From positions 2,480,001-2,544,000 of the forward strand of contig NZ_CP027236.1 of assembly GCF_002999235.1 (NCBI RefSeq): a DNA stretch of 64,000 nt, written 5' to 3'. The notes below the pieces were generated by a model. It was given only the letters and a program-made list of their open reading frames with translations. It was not told where the DNA came from and did no database searches. Made by a program: the position numbers and the translations under genes. Every line of letters starts with the position of its first letter. The stretch's first letter is position 1. This DNA is from Actinomyces sp. oral taxon 897 (GTDB taxonomy: Bacteria; Actinomycetota; Actinomycetes; Actinomycetales; Actinomycetaceae). Of this stretch, positions 16,946 to 26,306 are shown piece by piece.

Positions 16946-17695
16946 ATGAAGTCTCTCGCCACAGGGCCGCAGGTCTCAGCGCGTCGTGCCGCCGTCTACC
17001 GGCTGGTGGGGACCACTCCCAGCGAGAAGCGTGCCCACACCCAGGAGCTGCTCCTGGCTGCCGGGCGTGAGCTGGTGGTGGACAAGGGTATCGGCGCCGT
17101 CTCCGTGGGGGACGTCTGTACCCGGGCCGGGTTCACCCGCGGCGCCTTCTACTCCAACTTCACCGACATGGACCACTTCATTCACCGCCTGGCGGAGAAC
17201 GAGTGGGAGGCCATGACGGCCTTCGTCGACGCCGCGGTGAGTGCGGGCCCCCAGGGGGGCTCCGGCGTCGACCGGACGCCCCGGGCCGACGCCGACCTTC
17301 AGGCTGGCGCCGACCCCCGGGCTGGCGCTGACCTCCCCCAGGCCCTGGTTGACCTTGCCGGGCGGCTCATGGAGGTCGTCCCGGTGTCCCGCGAGTTCTA
17401 CTTCCTCCAGAGCGAGTTCATGGCCTACCTGGTGCGCGACCCCGAGCGCCGCTCGGCCCTGGGCGACGGCTACGAGGTCTTTAAACGGCGTCTCGGCACG
17501 GTCCTGGAGACGGAGCTCGCCGTCGTGGGGCGCGAGTGCGTCCTGTCGGTCACGGACACCACCGAGCTGTTCCTGGCTGACGTGGAGCGCTCCATGCGCC
17601 TGGGGCTCATCCACGACGACTCCACCCTGGCGGCCTATGTCGACCGCACCCTGGCGGTCATCCTCCTGCGCCTGAGCCAGCCGCTGAGGCAGTGA
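16946..17695 (+). CDS. TetR-family transcriptional regulator
   Basis: 249 residues with a TetR DNA-binding domain at about 25-85: an AHTQELLLAAGRELVVDKG helix, then VSVGDVCTRAGFTRGAFYSNF, the classic recognition-helix pattern ending in FY-NF. The C-terminal ligand domain is helical, with a short Asp/Ala/Gly-rich insertion near 100-125. The gene runs in the same direction as the pullulanase gene 280 bases downstream, but that gap is large enough for a separate promoter, so control of the pullulanase is only a guess. The ligand is unknown. Confidence 0.88.
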   Translation: MKSLATGPQVSARRAAVYRLVGTTPSEKRAHTQELLLAAGRELVVDKGIGAVSVGDVCTRAGFTRGAFYSNFTDMDHFIHRLAENEWEAMTAFVDAAVSAGPQGGSGVDRTPRADADLQAGADPRAGADLPQALVDLAGRLMEVVPVSREFYFLQSEFMAYLVRDPERRSALGDGYEVFKRRLGTVLETELAVVGRECVLSVTDTTELFLADVERSMRLGLIHDDSTLAAYVDRTLAVILLRLSQPLRQ

Positions 17696-17974
17696 GGCGG
17701 CGGGGATCCGGGGCCGCCCCGAGGGCCGCCCGGAGACCATCGCGGCAAGGCGAAGGGCCGGGGGATCTGGGGCCGCCCGGGTGTGGCAGCAGGGTGTCGG
17801 GCCGTGGTACCGGGTAGAAAGGTCCTGGGCCGGGAGTGGTGCCGATGGCGGCCGGTCGCCTACCCGCCAGCCCCGCCCCGTGGCCTCGCCGGGCCGACCC
17901 GGGCGTCAGCCGAACGTTTCCTCCAGACCCCGATGACGTGCAAGAGTGCAGGGATAGCTGAAGAAAGGTAGCCA

Positions 17975-20900
17975 ATGAGCCTACACGCAGGAGACCCGTC
18001 GTCCCCCCAACCCCCGACCGGGCCAGGTAACCAGCGTGCGTTCTGGCTCCGTCCGGGGCTCCTGGCCCTTCCGCGGCCTATGCTCTCCCACGGCACGTAC
18101 CCGGTCCTGCACGCATGGTCCGACGGCGACCAGGGCGGTGCCGAGGGTGGTGCCGGTCAGGGGGGCGCTCGGGGCGGCGACCAGAGCGCCCAGGGGGGCG
18201 CCAGCCAGAGCGGTACCCAGGGCGGCACCGAGGGTGGTGCCGGTCAGGGTGACGGCCCCGTCGTGCAGCGGATTCCGCTGGTCCCTGCTGGCGAGCTCAC
18301 CCCGGACGTGGTCGTCGGCTACCCGCAGCTGCGCGGCTACTGTGCGCTGACGGCGGACATCTCCCGGCACCAGGCGGCCCGGATGCTCCGGGGCAGGCTC
18401 ATTGTCGAGCTCGGTCAGGCCGACCCCGAGGCTGCCGGGGGCACTGGTCGCCTGCGCCGTCAGGACGTCGTGCCCCAGGCCGGGCGGGCCGGTTCTAGCG
18501 CCAGCCGACCCGGCTCGGCCACAAGCCAGACCGCCAGCCCGTCCACCGGCCAGCCCGGCCCGGCCACTGGCCTAACCGCCGAGCGAAGCGCAGCTACCTC
18601 GCAGGCGGCCCCGGCAGCTCCGGCGTCCCCGTCCCCGGCCGCGTCCCCAGCCGCGGCCCCGGTACCGGACCCTGCCCCCTGGCGTACGGCGTCGAGGGTG
18701 ACCGGGGTCCAGATCTGGCCCCTGCTGGACCACCTCTACCCGGCCGCCGCTCGGCGTGACGGCCTGGCCCCCCTGGGTCCGACCTGGGCCGGTGCCCCGG
18801 ACCCGGCGGCCAGCCCCGCCCTGGCCCTGTGGGCCCCTACCGCCCAGGAGGTCACCCTGCTGTCGTGGGAGACCGGCGACCCCACCGGCTCGGTCCCCCT
18901 GGTGGAGGGCGAGCCCCGGCGGACCCGCGCCGAGTCCCGCCCGGACGGGCGCTGGGAGGTGGGGTGCGGCGCCGTCGGGGCAGGGGCGCAGTACCTGTGG
19001 GAGGTACGGGTCTACGTACCCGCCACCGGGCGGGTGGAGACCAACGTGGTCACCGACCCCTACGCGCCCGCCCTGACCGTTGACTCCCGGCGCGCCGTCG
19101 CCGTCGACCTGCGCCTGGACGCCCTGGCCCCCCGCCAGTGGGCCACCACCCCGAGCCCCCGCGTGACCAGTGACGCCGCCCGGGCCATCTACGAGCTCCA
19201 CGTGCGCGACTTCTCAGCGGCGGACCCCACGGTGCCTGAGGGGCTGCGCGGCACCTACGCCGCCTTCACCGTGGACAGCCAGGGCACCCGCCACCTGCGG
19301 GACCTGGCCGAGGCGGGCATGGACACCCTCCACCTCATGCCCACCTTCGACATCGCCACCATCCCCGAGGAGCGCTCGCGCCAGAAGGTCCCGGCGGTCC
19401 CCGCCTCCTGGGGCCCCGTGTCGGTGGTGCCCCAGCAGGCGGTGGCCGCCGTGGCCGACGAGGACGCCTACAACTGGGGCTACGACCCCTACCACTGGCT
19501 CGCCCCCGAGGGCTCCTACGCCACCGAGGGGCACCAGGACGGCGGGGCGCGGGTGGCCGAGCACCGTGCCATGGTCGGGGCCCTGCACGCCATGGGCCTG
19601 CAGGTGGTGCTGGACCAGGTCTTCAGCCACACCGCCGCCTGCGGGCAGGAGGGTCGCAGCGTCCTGGACCGGGTGGTGCCGGGCTACTACCACCGCCTTG
19701 ACGAGTGCGGCCGCGTCCAGGGCTCCTCCTGCTCCAACAACGTCGCCACCGAGCGGGCCATGGCCCGACGGCTCATGATCGACGCCTGCGTCACCTGGCG
19801 CGTGGCCTACGGGGTGGACGGGTTCCGCTTCGACCTCATGGGCCACCACTCGCGCGCCACCATGGAGGCGGTGCGCGACGCCCTGGCCCGGGCCGACGCC
19901 GTCGCCGTCGCCCAGGCGCAGGCCGGTGACGGCGGGGCCGACGCCGCACGCACCCGCGGTCAGGGCGCACGCGGCCAGGGCGCACGCCCCCGCCCCGCCC
20001 CGCCCGGGACCGACGCCGTCGCCGCGACCCTGGGGCCCGCGTCCCGTCCCCGGCAGCGCGCCTTCCTGTACGGGGAGGGCTGGAACTTCGGGGAGGTCAA
20101 GGACAACGCGCTGTTCATCCAGGCCACCCAGGGCCAGCTCGCCGGGACCGGGATCGGCACCTTCAACGACAGGGTGCGTGACGCCCTGCGCGGCGGGGGC
20201 GTGGCCGACCTGGATCCCCGGGCGCACCAGGGGCTGGGCACCGGGGAGTACCTGGAGCCCAACCGGTACGAGGCCCTGGACGTGGTCCGCCAGCAGGAGG
20301 ACCTGGCCTGGCGTACGGACATTGTGCGCCTGGCCCTGGGCGGCAACCTGCGCGACCTCGTCCTGCCCGAGGAGGACGGGGTGTGGCGGCGCGGTGACGA
20401 GATCGTCTACGGCCAGGTCCCGGCCGCCTACGGCGTCGAGCCCGTGGAGAGCGTCAACTACGTGGAGTCCCACGACAACGAGACCCTCTACGACGTCCTG
20501 GCGGCCAAGCTGCCCGAGGGGGTCAGCCTGGCCGACCGGGCGCGCATGAGCACCCTGTGCCTGGCCGCCGTGACCCTGGGGCAGTCGCCCGTGCTGTGGC
20601 TGGCGGGGACCGAGCTCCTGCGCTCCAAGTCCCTGGACCGCAACTCCTACGACTCCGGTGACCACTTCAACGCCATTGACTGGTCGGGCCGGGACAACGG
20701 CTGGGGCCGGGGTCTGCCGCCCGCGACCTGCAACCGGGACCTGTGGATGGTGCAGTCCGGCCTGCTCGTGCGCGAGGACCTACGGCCCGGGCCCGAGCAC
20801 ATTGCCCTGGCCCGGAAGATGGCCCTGGACCTGCTGCGGATCCGCCGCTCGACGCCGCTGCTCACCCTGGGGTCGGCCGACCTCATTAAGGAGCGGGTCT

Positions 20901-21199
20901 CCTTCCCCGCCCGCATGGGAGGGCAGCCAGGCTGCCCGCCCGGGGTCATTGTCATGCTCGTGGACGACGGGGCGGGCTCGGGGGACATCGACCCGCGGTT
21001 CGACGGGGTCCTGGTGGTCTTCAACCCGACGCCGCGCATGGTGGAGGTCGGTGCGGAGGCCCTGGTGGGGCGCAGCTTCCGCCTGCACCCGGTCCAGGCG
21101 GCCGGGGCCGACCCCCTGGTGCGGGCCACCGCCTTCGACATGGGGACGGGCTCGGTGAGGGTGCCCGGCCGGACCGCAGCCGTCCTGGTCGAGTCCTGA
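17975..21199 (+). CDS. pulA: type I pullulanase, GH13 (first copy)
   Basis: 1074 residues. The type I pullulanase signature [10 protein letters not shown] lies near residue 500. GH13 catalytic residues are the nucleophile Asp620 in [10 protein letters not shown], acid/base Glu701 in [10 protein letters not shown], and Asp834 in [10 protein letters not shown]. Domains run from an N-terminal starch-binding/DUF3372-like section through a CBM48-like section ([15 protein letters not shown]) to the catalytic barrel. There is no signal peptide, so it is cytoplasmic and probably debranches glycogen or imported maltodextrin at alpha-1,6 bonds. Gly/Gln-rich (about 48-90) and Ala/Ser/Pro-rich (about 165-235) insertions, plus one near 655-690, inflate it. 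GAAAGG before the ATG supports the start. A paralogue lies at 51302-54352. Confidence 0.93.
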   Translation: MSLHAGDPSSPQPPTGPGNQRAFWLRPGLLALPRPMLSHGTYPVLHAWSDGDQGGAEGGAGQGGARGGDQSAQGGASQSGTQGGTEGGAGQGDGPVVQRIPLVPAGELTPDVVVGYPQLRGYCALTADISRHQAARMLRGRLIVELGQADPEAAGGTGRLRRQDVVPQAGRAGSSASRPGSATSQTASPSTGQPGPATGLTAERSAATSQAAPAAPASPSPAASPAAAPVPDPAPWRTASRVTGVQIWPLLDHLYPAAARRDGLAPLGPTWAGAPDPAASPALALWAPTAQEVTLLSWETGDPTGSVPLVEGEPRRTRAESRPDGRWEVGCGAVGAGAQYLWEVRVYVPATGRVETNVVTDPYAPALTVDSRRAVAVDLRLDALAPRQWATTPSPRVTSDAARAIYELHVRDFSAADPTVPEGLRGTYAAFTVDSQGTRHLRDLAEAGMDTLHLMPTFDIATIPEERSRQKVPAVPASWGPVSVVPQQAVAAVADEDAYNWGYDPYHWLAPEGSYATEGHQDGGARVAEHRAMVGALHAMGLQVVLDQVFSHTAACGQEGRSVLDRVVPGYYHRLDECGRVQGSSCSNNVATERAMARRLMIDACVTWRVAYGVDGFRFDLMGHHSRATMEAVRDALARADAVAVAQAQAGDGGADAARTRGQGARGQGARPRPAPPGTDAVAATLGPASRPRQRAFLYGEGWNFGEVKDNALFIQATQGQLAGTGIGTFNDRVRDALRGGGVADLDPRAHQGLGTGEYLEPNRYEALDVVRQQEDLAWRTDIVRLALGGNLRDLVLPEEDGVWRRGDEIVYGQVPAAYGVEPVESVNYVESHDNETLYDVLAAKLPEGVSLADRARMSTLCLAAVTLGQSPVLWLAGTELLRSKSLDRNSYDSGDHFNAIDWSGRDNGWGRGLPPATCNRDLWMVQSGLLVREDLRPGPEHIALARKMALDLLRIRRSTPLLTLGSADLIKERVSFPARMGGQPGCPPGVIVMLVDDGAGSGDIDPRFDGVLVVFNPTPRMVEVGAEALVGRSFRLHPVQAAGADPLVRATAFDMGTGSVRVPGRTAAVLVES

Positions 21200-21240
21200 G
21201 TGTTGACTCCTGTCGCCCGTCTCCTGTAGCCCGTCTCCTC

Positions 21241-21316
21241 CGCGAGAACGGTACTTGTTCGTCGCGAGAACGGTACTTATTGCTCGTGAGAACGGTACTT
21301 GTTTGCCGCGAGACGG
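21241..21316. repeat. 22-bp tandem repeat, family beta
   Basis: Three units of 22 bp start at 21241, 21263 and 21285, sharing the core gagaacggtacttgttcg with few changes, followed by a partial fourth copy (cgcgagacggg). The same unit recurs at 42724-42781, more than 21 kb away. The block begins about 40 bases after the pullulanase stop. Confidence 0.85.
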
Positions 21317-21569
21317 GATGCCCTGTCCTGATGCCCTTCTGGCGCCTGCGGGTTCTGGGGGCGGACCGCTTCTGCGGGTCTTGGCCCTACAGCCAGGCCG
21401 GAGGTTGCTGACCGTGGGTGATGGGGCCTCTTGCGGGGTACGGTCCAGGGGTTGCTGGCCGTGAGGCCGGAGGATAATCAGGATGTGCGAGATCTTCTGG
21501 CGCAATTATGGACAATTATGTGGTGCTATGCGTAGTCTGCCGTGCGTCTGCTGTCCTGTCTGCTGTGCG

Positions 21570-21700
21570 TGTCGCAATCTGAGGATCAGAGCCAGCCCCA
21601 CCCCGCCCCCGCCTTTGTACACTCAATGTCCACGCAGGTCAGGGGCCTGGGTTCTGGTACGGCCAGGGGTGCCCTCCGCCCTGATCCTCAGATTGCGACA
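21570..21700. mobile_element. 131-bp MITE, copy 1
   Basis: Perfect 20-bp terminal inverted repeats bound it: tgtcgcaatctgaggatcag at 21570-21589 and its exact complement at 21681-21700. A second element of identical length and related interior lies at 48398-48528. It has no coding capacity. This is the form of a non-autonomous transposon moved by a transposase that recognises these ends, none of which is in the window. No clear target-site duplication is visible. Confidence 0.88.
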
Positions 21701-21936
21701 GAACGGTTGCCTGGTGCCACGCAGGCTTGTGCATAAACCTCCGAGTACCTGTTCCTCACGGGAACGGCAGTGTGTGCGGTCGTCTCCCAAGGGGGTGGTC
21801 GCGCTGCGACCAGGGCCGATTACCTGGGGTGGCGGCCGGGACCGGTCGTCTGGGGTGGCCGGCCTTGCCTCCGTTGCTGTGCTGACACGGATACCAGATT
21901 GCGTAGAGTCGCCCGGGAGGGAGCCCGTTCACCTCG

Positions 21937-22346
21937 TGCGGTGCCGGGTGCTGGGCGCGTCTCTTTCGCTCCGCCGTTGACCACGACACCGGTTGGGTCT
22001 GGCACCGGGTGCACGGGGCGCGCTCAGCCAGGGAGGTACCGCTGCGCTTCTCGAAGGGTCTGGCACCGGGCAGGGCGCGCAGACTGGGAATGGTGCCGTA
22101 TAGGGAGGCGGCGTGGTGCCGGGCGCCGCCAGCGGACTGCGTCTGCGCTTAGACGTACGGGGGAGGGCGGTCCTGCCTGAGCTGCTGGTGCTTACCGTCG
22201 GCCGTACCTGGACGTACGGGAGAGGGGTCGCGGGCGCAGGTGGTCGGGCAGGTCGGTGACCGCCGTACCTGGATGTACTAAGGGAAGGGCTGACCTGCTG
22301 CCGGTCAACCGGTGGGCGGTCCGTACCTGGACGTACCAGGGAGGCG
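21937..22346 (-). repeat. degenerate CRISPR-like block, 57-61 bp period
   Basis: Two related sub-blocks are seen. In the first, ggtgccgggtgc, ggcaccgggtgc and ggcaccgggcag start at 21940, 22001 and 22062, exactly 61 bp apart, each leading into a gggcgcg stretch. In the second, units close to ggccgtacctggacgtacgg have their gtac anchors at 22098 (weak), 22155, 22214, 22275 and 22333 (57, 59, 61 and 58 bp). The latter unit folds: CCGTAC pairs with GTACGG around six bases. Inter-repeat segments are unrelated. The layout mimics a type I-E array read on the minus strand, but repeats are poorly conserved and cas genes are missing. Confidence 0.5.
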
Positions 22347-22356
22347 GCGTGGTCGC

Positions 22357-22818
22357 TCAGGAAGTGGCCTCACGGCGTCGGCTGAGCTCAGCCAGGACCC
22401 GGGCGGCGGCGTCGGCGGGATCCTCGTGCTCCCAGACACGCACGACGCTCCAGCCCAGCTCGGCCAGGCGCGCGTCGGTGTCGGCGTCGCGGGCCCGGTT
22501 GCGCTCGATCTTCCAGCGCCACCACTCGCCGTTGCGGTTGGGGAGGCTACCGTGCTGCGGGCAGCCGTGCCAGAAGCAGCCGTCGACCTCCACCGCGACC
22601 CTCCAGCGCGTGAAGGCGATGTCAACCCGACGCCGCGGCAGCCCGGGGACCTTGTACTGCACCCAGTAGCGCAGCCCCGCCGCGAACAGGCGGCGCCGCA
22701 GGGCCACCTCCGGGCCCGTGTCCTGGCGGGGGAGGCGCGCGTAGCGCTGACTCACCGCCGCGTCCGACGGCGCCACCCGCTCGGGCTCGGGGGCCTGCCC
22801 CGCGCTGCTGGTACCCAT
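22357..22818 (-). CDS. vsr: very short patch repair endonuclease Vsr
   Basis: 153 residues with Vsr hallmarks: an N-terminal RYARLPRQDTGPEVALRRRLFAAGLRY segment (family consensus M-x-x-x-x-x-DT-PE); the catalytic Asp in RVDIAFTRWRVAVEVDG; FWHGCPQH with the zinc/active-site residues; and the C-terminal GWSVVRVWEHE. Vsr nicks T:G mismatches made when 5-methylcytosine deaminates and normally sits beside a C5 cytosine methyltransferase. None is adjacent here, so it is orphaned. A TACCAT box six bases before the ATG suggests a leaderless transcript. The 3' end abuts the repeat block. Confidence 0.9.
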   Translation of the reverse strand: MGTSSAGQAPEPERVAPSDAAVSQRYARLPRQDTGPEVALRRRLFAAGLRYWVQYKVPGLPRRRVDIAFTRWRVAVEVDGCFWHGCPQHGSLPNRNGEWWRWKIERNRARDADTDARLAELGWSVVRVWEHEDPADAAARVLAELSRRREATS

Positions 22819-23258
22819 AGCGGAATGGTACGCAGACCCGCGGCGCGGACCCGTTGAGGGGCAGCATGGGCGGCGCAGCGCCGACCTCGCCCCCGGACGG
22901 CGCGGTCCCGTGGGCGGGGGCAGTAGCTCGGTGGATGCTGCCACCGGCGGATTGGTACAGTCCGTGGCGCGCGCCGCCCGCTGGCGGTCCTGCCCGCGTG
23001 CGGTCCCGTGGGCGGAGCGCGGCAGACGGTGCGGTAGCCCGTGCCGCGGGTGCTCCTTGAGTGCGGGGCGCGTCGATAGTCGCACAGGGCTGGCACGCCT
23101 TCCTCGGACGCGGGGCGTTCTTGAGTGCGGGGCGCGTCGCCCGTCTGGCGGCACCGGGCCGTGCCCGCCTGAACGCCCTACGGAGTGCCAGTCGAATGTC
23201 CTGGACCACACTCCCTGGTCCGCACCGCCAGCGGGGCCGATCCTCTAGGCTCGCGCTT
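22819..23258. other. intergenic, vsr/amidotransferase divergent region
   Basis: 440 bases without a convincing gene. A 20-base phrase cttgagtgcggggcgcgtcg occurs at 23056-23075 and 23120-23139 (64 bp apart), and gcggtcccgtgggcgg at about 22902 and 23000. Both fit the pattern of short dispersed repeats in this window. Promoters for the two divergent genes lie at the edges. Confidence 0.45.
23246..23258 (+). promoter_or_regulatory. leaderless promoter -10 box of the amidotransferase
   Basis: TAGGCT at 23246-23251 is followed by seven bases and then the GTG at 23259. This supports the GTG as the true start and a leaderless mRNA, although the frame is open for 198 bases further upstream. Confidence 0.55.
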
Positions 23259-23990
23259 GTGAGACCCTTCCTGCTCCTGGCCACCCGTGCTGACGACGGA
23301 CCCGCCGACGCCGAGTACGAGTCCTTCCTCACCTGTACCGGCCTGGCCGAGCGCGAGCTCGTCCGCCACCGTCTCGAGGCGGAGCCCCTGCCCGAGATCC
23401 GCCTCGAGGACTGGTCCGGGATTATGGTGGGCGGCTCCCCGTTCAACATGATCACGCCCGAGCACGCCAAGTCGGCGGTCCAGCACCGCGTCGAGGCTGA
23501 GGTCCGCGCCCTGCTCGACCGCCTGGTGGAGGCCGACTTCCCCTTCATGGGCGCCTGCTACGGGGTGGGCGCGCTCGGCCGCCACCAGGGCGCGGTCATT
23601 GACGCACGCTACGCCGAGCCGGTCAGCGCCCCGGAGATCACCCTGACCGACGCGGGCCGGTCCGACCCCGTGTGCGCCGGGATGGCCAACCCCTTCCGCG
23701 CCTTCGTGGCGCACAAGGAGGCGATGAGCGTCGTCCCGGACGGCGTCGTCGTCCTCGCCACGAGCAGCAGCTGCCCGGTGCAGATGCTGCGCGTGCGCAC
23801 CAACCTGTACGCCACCCAGTTCCATCCCGAGCTCGACGGCGCCTCCCTGGGGCACCGCCTGAGCTTCTACACCGGGCACGGCTACTTTGCCGACGACGAG
23901 CTGGCGCGCCTCCAGGCCTGGGCGCTGACCCAGGACGTGAGCTCCTCCTGGGCGGTCCTGCGCAACTTCGTGGCCGTCCACGCCCGCTAG
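23259..23990 (+). CDS. class I glutamine amidotransferase (GMP synthase-like)
   Basis: 243 residues of the GATase1 fold. The nucleophile elbow is FMGACYGVGALG with its Cys, and the His-Glu pair lies in QFHPELDG. It stands alone without a synthetase domain, like the YfeJ/GuaA-like stand-alone amidotransferases, so the acceptor is not predictable. Enzymes of this group hydrolyse glutamine or small amide or gamma-glutamyl compounds. The GTG start begins VRPFLLLATRADD. The gene marks the right edge of typical GC-rich chromosome before the low-GC patch at 24 kb. Confidence 0.87.
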   Translation: MRPFLLLATRADDGPADAEYESFLTCTGLAERELVRHRLEAEPLPEIRLEDWSGIMVGGSPFNMITPEHAKSAVQHRVEAEVRALLDRLVEADFPFMGACYGVGALGRHQGAVIDARYAEPVSAPEITLTDAGRSDPVCAGMANPFRAFVAHKEAMSVVPDGVVVLATSSSCPVQMLRVRTNLYATQFHPELDGASLGHRLSFYTGHGYFADDELARLQAWALTQDVSSSWAVLRNFVAVHAR

Positions 23991-24197
23991 AGCGGTGGAA
24001 TCGTATTGATGGTAGTCACTAAGATTTTACGCTCAAAATGTCGGTCCACAGATCTGATATCTGCACAAGAACGAGAGATGGTTCAGGAAGTTCGTGGAGT
24101 CTACCCTGACTTCGCATTTGGTTAGAAATCAAAATTTCCCTAATGCAACGTTGTGGCGGCGTTCCTATTGTAAGTAGTCTAATGGATTGGAGTGTGC

Positions 24198-24701
24198 GTG
24201 TCTTCTCAGGATTATGCGGCCTGGTTTTCTTCCGTCGGTACTGTTGGCGCTCTAGTTGTCGCACTATATCAAGTATTTTCTGGAGTTCGTCAGGATCGGT
24301 TTGACCGTCGACGCGCACAGGCCTGTAAACTTTCAGCCTGGCCATTTGAAAATGGTGACATTATTGTAGTTAACAACCATTCTGGTGAACCAGTTTATGA
24401 TGCGGTTGTGACGTTTGTCGTTAAAGATGGAGATGGAAGGCATGCTGGAATCTCAGGAAGCCGACATGTGCTTCGAGTACTTCCTCCTGGTAGCTGGAAA
24501 TTTGAGTCTCCTGTCGGGTGGGGAGGTATGTCTGCCTATCCAGGGGTTGAGCTCGCATTCTCTGACGTCAGCGGCAGGCATTGGTTGCGAACATCGCGTG
24601 GGCACTTGAAGTTGCTGCGAAAGACTAACCCTATAAAATATTATAACATAATCCTGCCATATACGTCCGCAAGACTGACGCCTGTAAATTTGAGTGCGTA
24701 A
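24198..24701 (+). CDS. uncharacterised small membrane-anchored protein, low GC
   Basis: About 167 residues. One N-terminal membrane segment (WFSSVGTVGALVVALYQVF, residues about 8-26) is followed by an Arg-rich junction and a beta-rich domain with VVNNHSGEPVYDAVVTF and GSWKFESPVGWG stretches. Similar short proteins with an N-terminal membrane helix occur in many actinobacteria, but no function is known to me. Two start codons are possible, GTG at 24192 or 24198; the second has TTGGAG five bases upstream. Base composition is markedly AT-richer than the flanking genes, indicating transfer. It lies immediately left of a decayed insertion sequence. Confidence 0.65.
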   Translation: MSSQDYAAWFSSVGTVGALVVALYQVFSGVRQDRFDRRRAQACKLSAWPFENGDIIVVNNHSGEPVYDAVVTFVVKDGDGRHAGISGSRHVLRVLPPGSWKFESPVGWGGMSAYPGVELAFSDVSGRHWLRTSRGHLKLLRKTNPIKYYNIILPYTSARLTPVNLSA

Positions 24702-24800
24702 ATGATGCTGTACACAGATACGTCATTACTTGGATGTGAAATAATTTATCTTTTCGAAAATCGCGATGTGATATAAATAGAGTTAGAATTAAAGCTTATT

Positions 24801-25971
24801 TATGGCCGGAATTAAACAAGATCGGTGTGTGGTGGTGTGGTTGGGAGGTGCTCGAGGTCGTAGTCGAAGGTGCGGTTGGTGATGTAGGTGGTGAAGGCCG
24901 TGAAGGTTTTCTCCGGGGTGTCGCGTTGGAGGTTGGCGATGTTGTTCTTGGCGGCGTCCCGTACGTGTTCCGTGGGGTTGTGGTCGGGGGCGTAGGGGGG
25001 AAGGTAGATGGGTGTTATGCGTTCCAGGGCCTGGCCGGGGGCGTAGAGGTCGGTCAGGGCCCTGGCGTGGTGGAACCTGGCGTTGTCCAGGACGACGGCG
25101 ATCTTCTTTCCCTCCTCGGTCTCGCGTTGGAGGCGGCCCCGTCATGAGGATGGTCTGCTCGGTGTTCTGGTCTCCCTCGATGGGGTAGATCCTCATTCTC
25201 CTGGTCGTCAGGCTCAGCGCCCCGAAGAACGACTGGCTCGCCTTCTCACGGTCCACGTACAGCCTTGTCCTCCTCCCGGGGAGGCCACGTGCGCCTTGTC
25301 TCGGCCTCGTGGCGGGCGCGGACCTCGTCGACGGTGTAGACCTCCCAGCCCTCCTGGAGCAGGTCGTTGACCTGGTGCCGGGTCCCGGTCATCCGCCTGG
25401 TGACGGCCTCCTCGTCGCGGCGCCCCCCGAACGGGTCGGGGCAGCAGAGGCTCATTCCCAGGAAGCGCATGAGCAGCAGGTCAGGAGGAGTCCGACCTGT
25501 ACTCGACTCCGAATCCTGTCTGCACGACGTCCCTGAGGGCCGGGACGTCCCAGAAGGCGGCCTTGACTCCCGACTCCGAGGGCGGCTTACTGAGAATCTC
25601 CTCCAGCTCCTCCTTCTGCGCCCTCTTGAGTTTTGCGGCGTTCTCGTTTCCGGCGTGACCGGTCACCACGGATCCCAGCCTGTACCTCCGCCATTCCGAG
25701 AGCCACTCGCGTACCGTCTTCTCGGTCCGCTCAACCATCTCCGCGATAATGTCCAGGCCGACGCCACGGGCGGCGTACACAATCGCCTCCGCCCCCGTCC
25801 GCACAAGCTTGTAGGTGTCCGAACGCTTCTTCCACCTGATGAGGACGTCCCGCTCCCCGCCCGTCACGTCGACCCGCACAAGACCACCCCTGTACGAGAT
25901 ACTCCGCAGACGTCAACCAGGAACCCCGCAGAAGCCACCCCAGAATACCGTTTTGGTTAATTCCGGCCATA
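24801..25971 (-). mobile_element. IS630-type insertion sequence, decayed
   Basis: The ends are perfect 15-bp inverted repeats (tatggccggaattaa at 24801-24815, complement at 25957-25971), and the similarity continues for several bases. Both ends carry TA, the target duplication made by IS630/Tc1-type elements, so the element proper spans about 24803-25969. It carries one transposase gene on the minus strand, which is frameshifted. It has inserted into low-GC DNA. Confidence 0.85.
24830..25879 (-). pseudogene. IS630-family transposase, frameshifted
   Basis: Fragments in several minus-strand frames reassemble one transposase. An N-terminal helix-turn-helix part lies at 25481-25879 (TEKTVREWLSEWRRY). 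The catalytic-core start is at 25246-25470 (VYTVDEVR, first Asp). It continues as FFGALSLTTRRMRIYP, and the last part reads in another frame as VLDNARFHH followed by YLPPYAPDHNPTEHV (second Asp and Glu region). At least three frame breaks, near 25475, 25262 and 25140, make an active enzyme unlikely. Confidence 0.85.
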
Positions 25972-26306
25972 GTTCGCACTATACTGTTTGTTCCTGAATT
26001 TTATTGCGTTAGCGCGAATAATCGAACAATTTAATAATCGAACGTCATTTCAGAAATGTGGTTTTTCGATCCTACGGAGGGCGCGCTGGGTGAGCTTGTC
26101 GTAGAAGGGATGGTCCCTGGCGGCTCCCCTGGTGGAGAGCATGTGGGGACCGCAGCCGGGACCGAGCCGGGGGTGCCGCGGGAGCTGAGCGAGGGTGCGC
26201 CAGGCGGCGGAGCTCGTGCGTCGGGCACGCAGCGGTGAGTAGACTGCCGACCACGACGGCGCCGACACCCGGCCCGCCAGCCCACACCCCGGTCGGAAGG
26301 ACGCCC
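25972..26306. other. intergenic, low-GC to high-GC boundary
   Basis: The first ~70 bases are AT-rich and continue the composition seen left of the insertion sequence, so the element split one AT-rich patch. From about 26080 the GC content rises to the level of the methylase gene. A frame is open from 26235 into the methylase, but the ribosome-binding site favours the GTG at 26307. No separate gene is apparent. Confidence 0.45.

Larger units (their letters stand above)
21200..22356. other. 1.15-kb repeat-rich non-coding region
   Basis: The region lies between the first pullulanase and vsr. It contains a 22-bp tandem repeat (21241-21316), a MITE (21570-21700) and a long CRISPR-like ~61-bp-period block (21937-22346). 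The open frames across it overlap these repeats and lack recognisable protein features, so I annotate no gene. Confidence 0.6.

Noticed and set aside
17880-17912. Possible LacI-type operator (cgaacgtttcc) upstream of the first pullulanase
   Set aside because: Only the aacgtt core is symmetrical, no second copy exists at the other pullulanase, and no LacI regulator is nearby.
21400-22350. Several overlapping plus- and minus-strand open frames in the repeat-rich gap
   Set aside because: They cross the MITE and periodic repeats, lack consistent codon bias and have no family resemblance.
24019-24345. Minus-strand open frame of 108 codons overlapping the low-GC membrane protein gene
   Set aside because: It is antisense to the start of the plus-strand gene, which has a clear membrane helix and sensible composition; the minus frame has no recognisable domain or good ribosome-binding site.
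24801-25971. Insertion sequence as source of the MITEs
   Set aside because: Its terminal repeats (tatggccggaattaa) do not resemble the MITE ends (tgtcgcaatctgagg).
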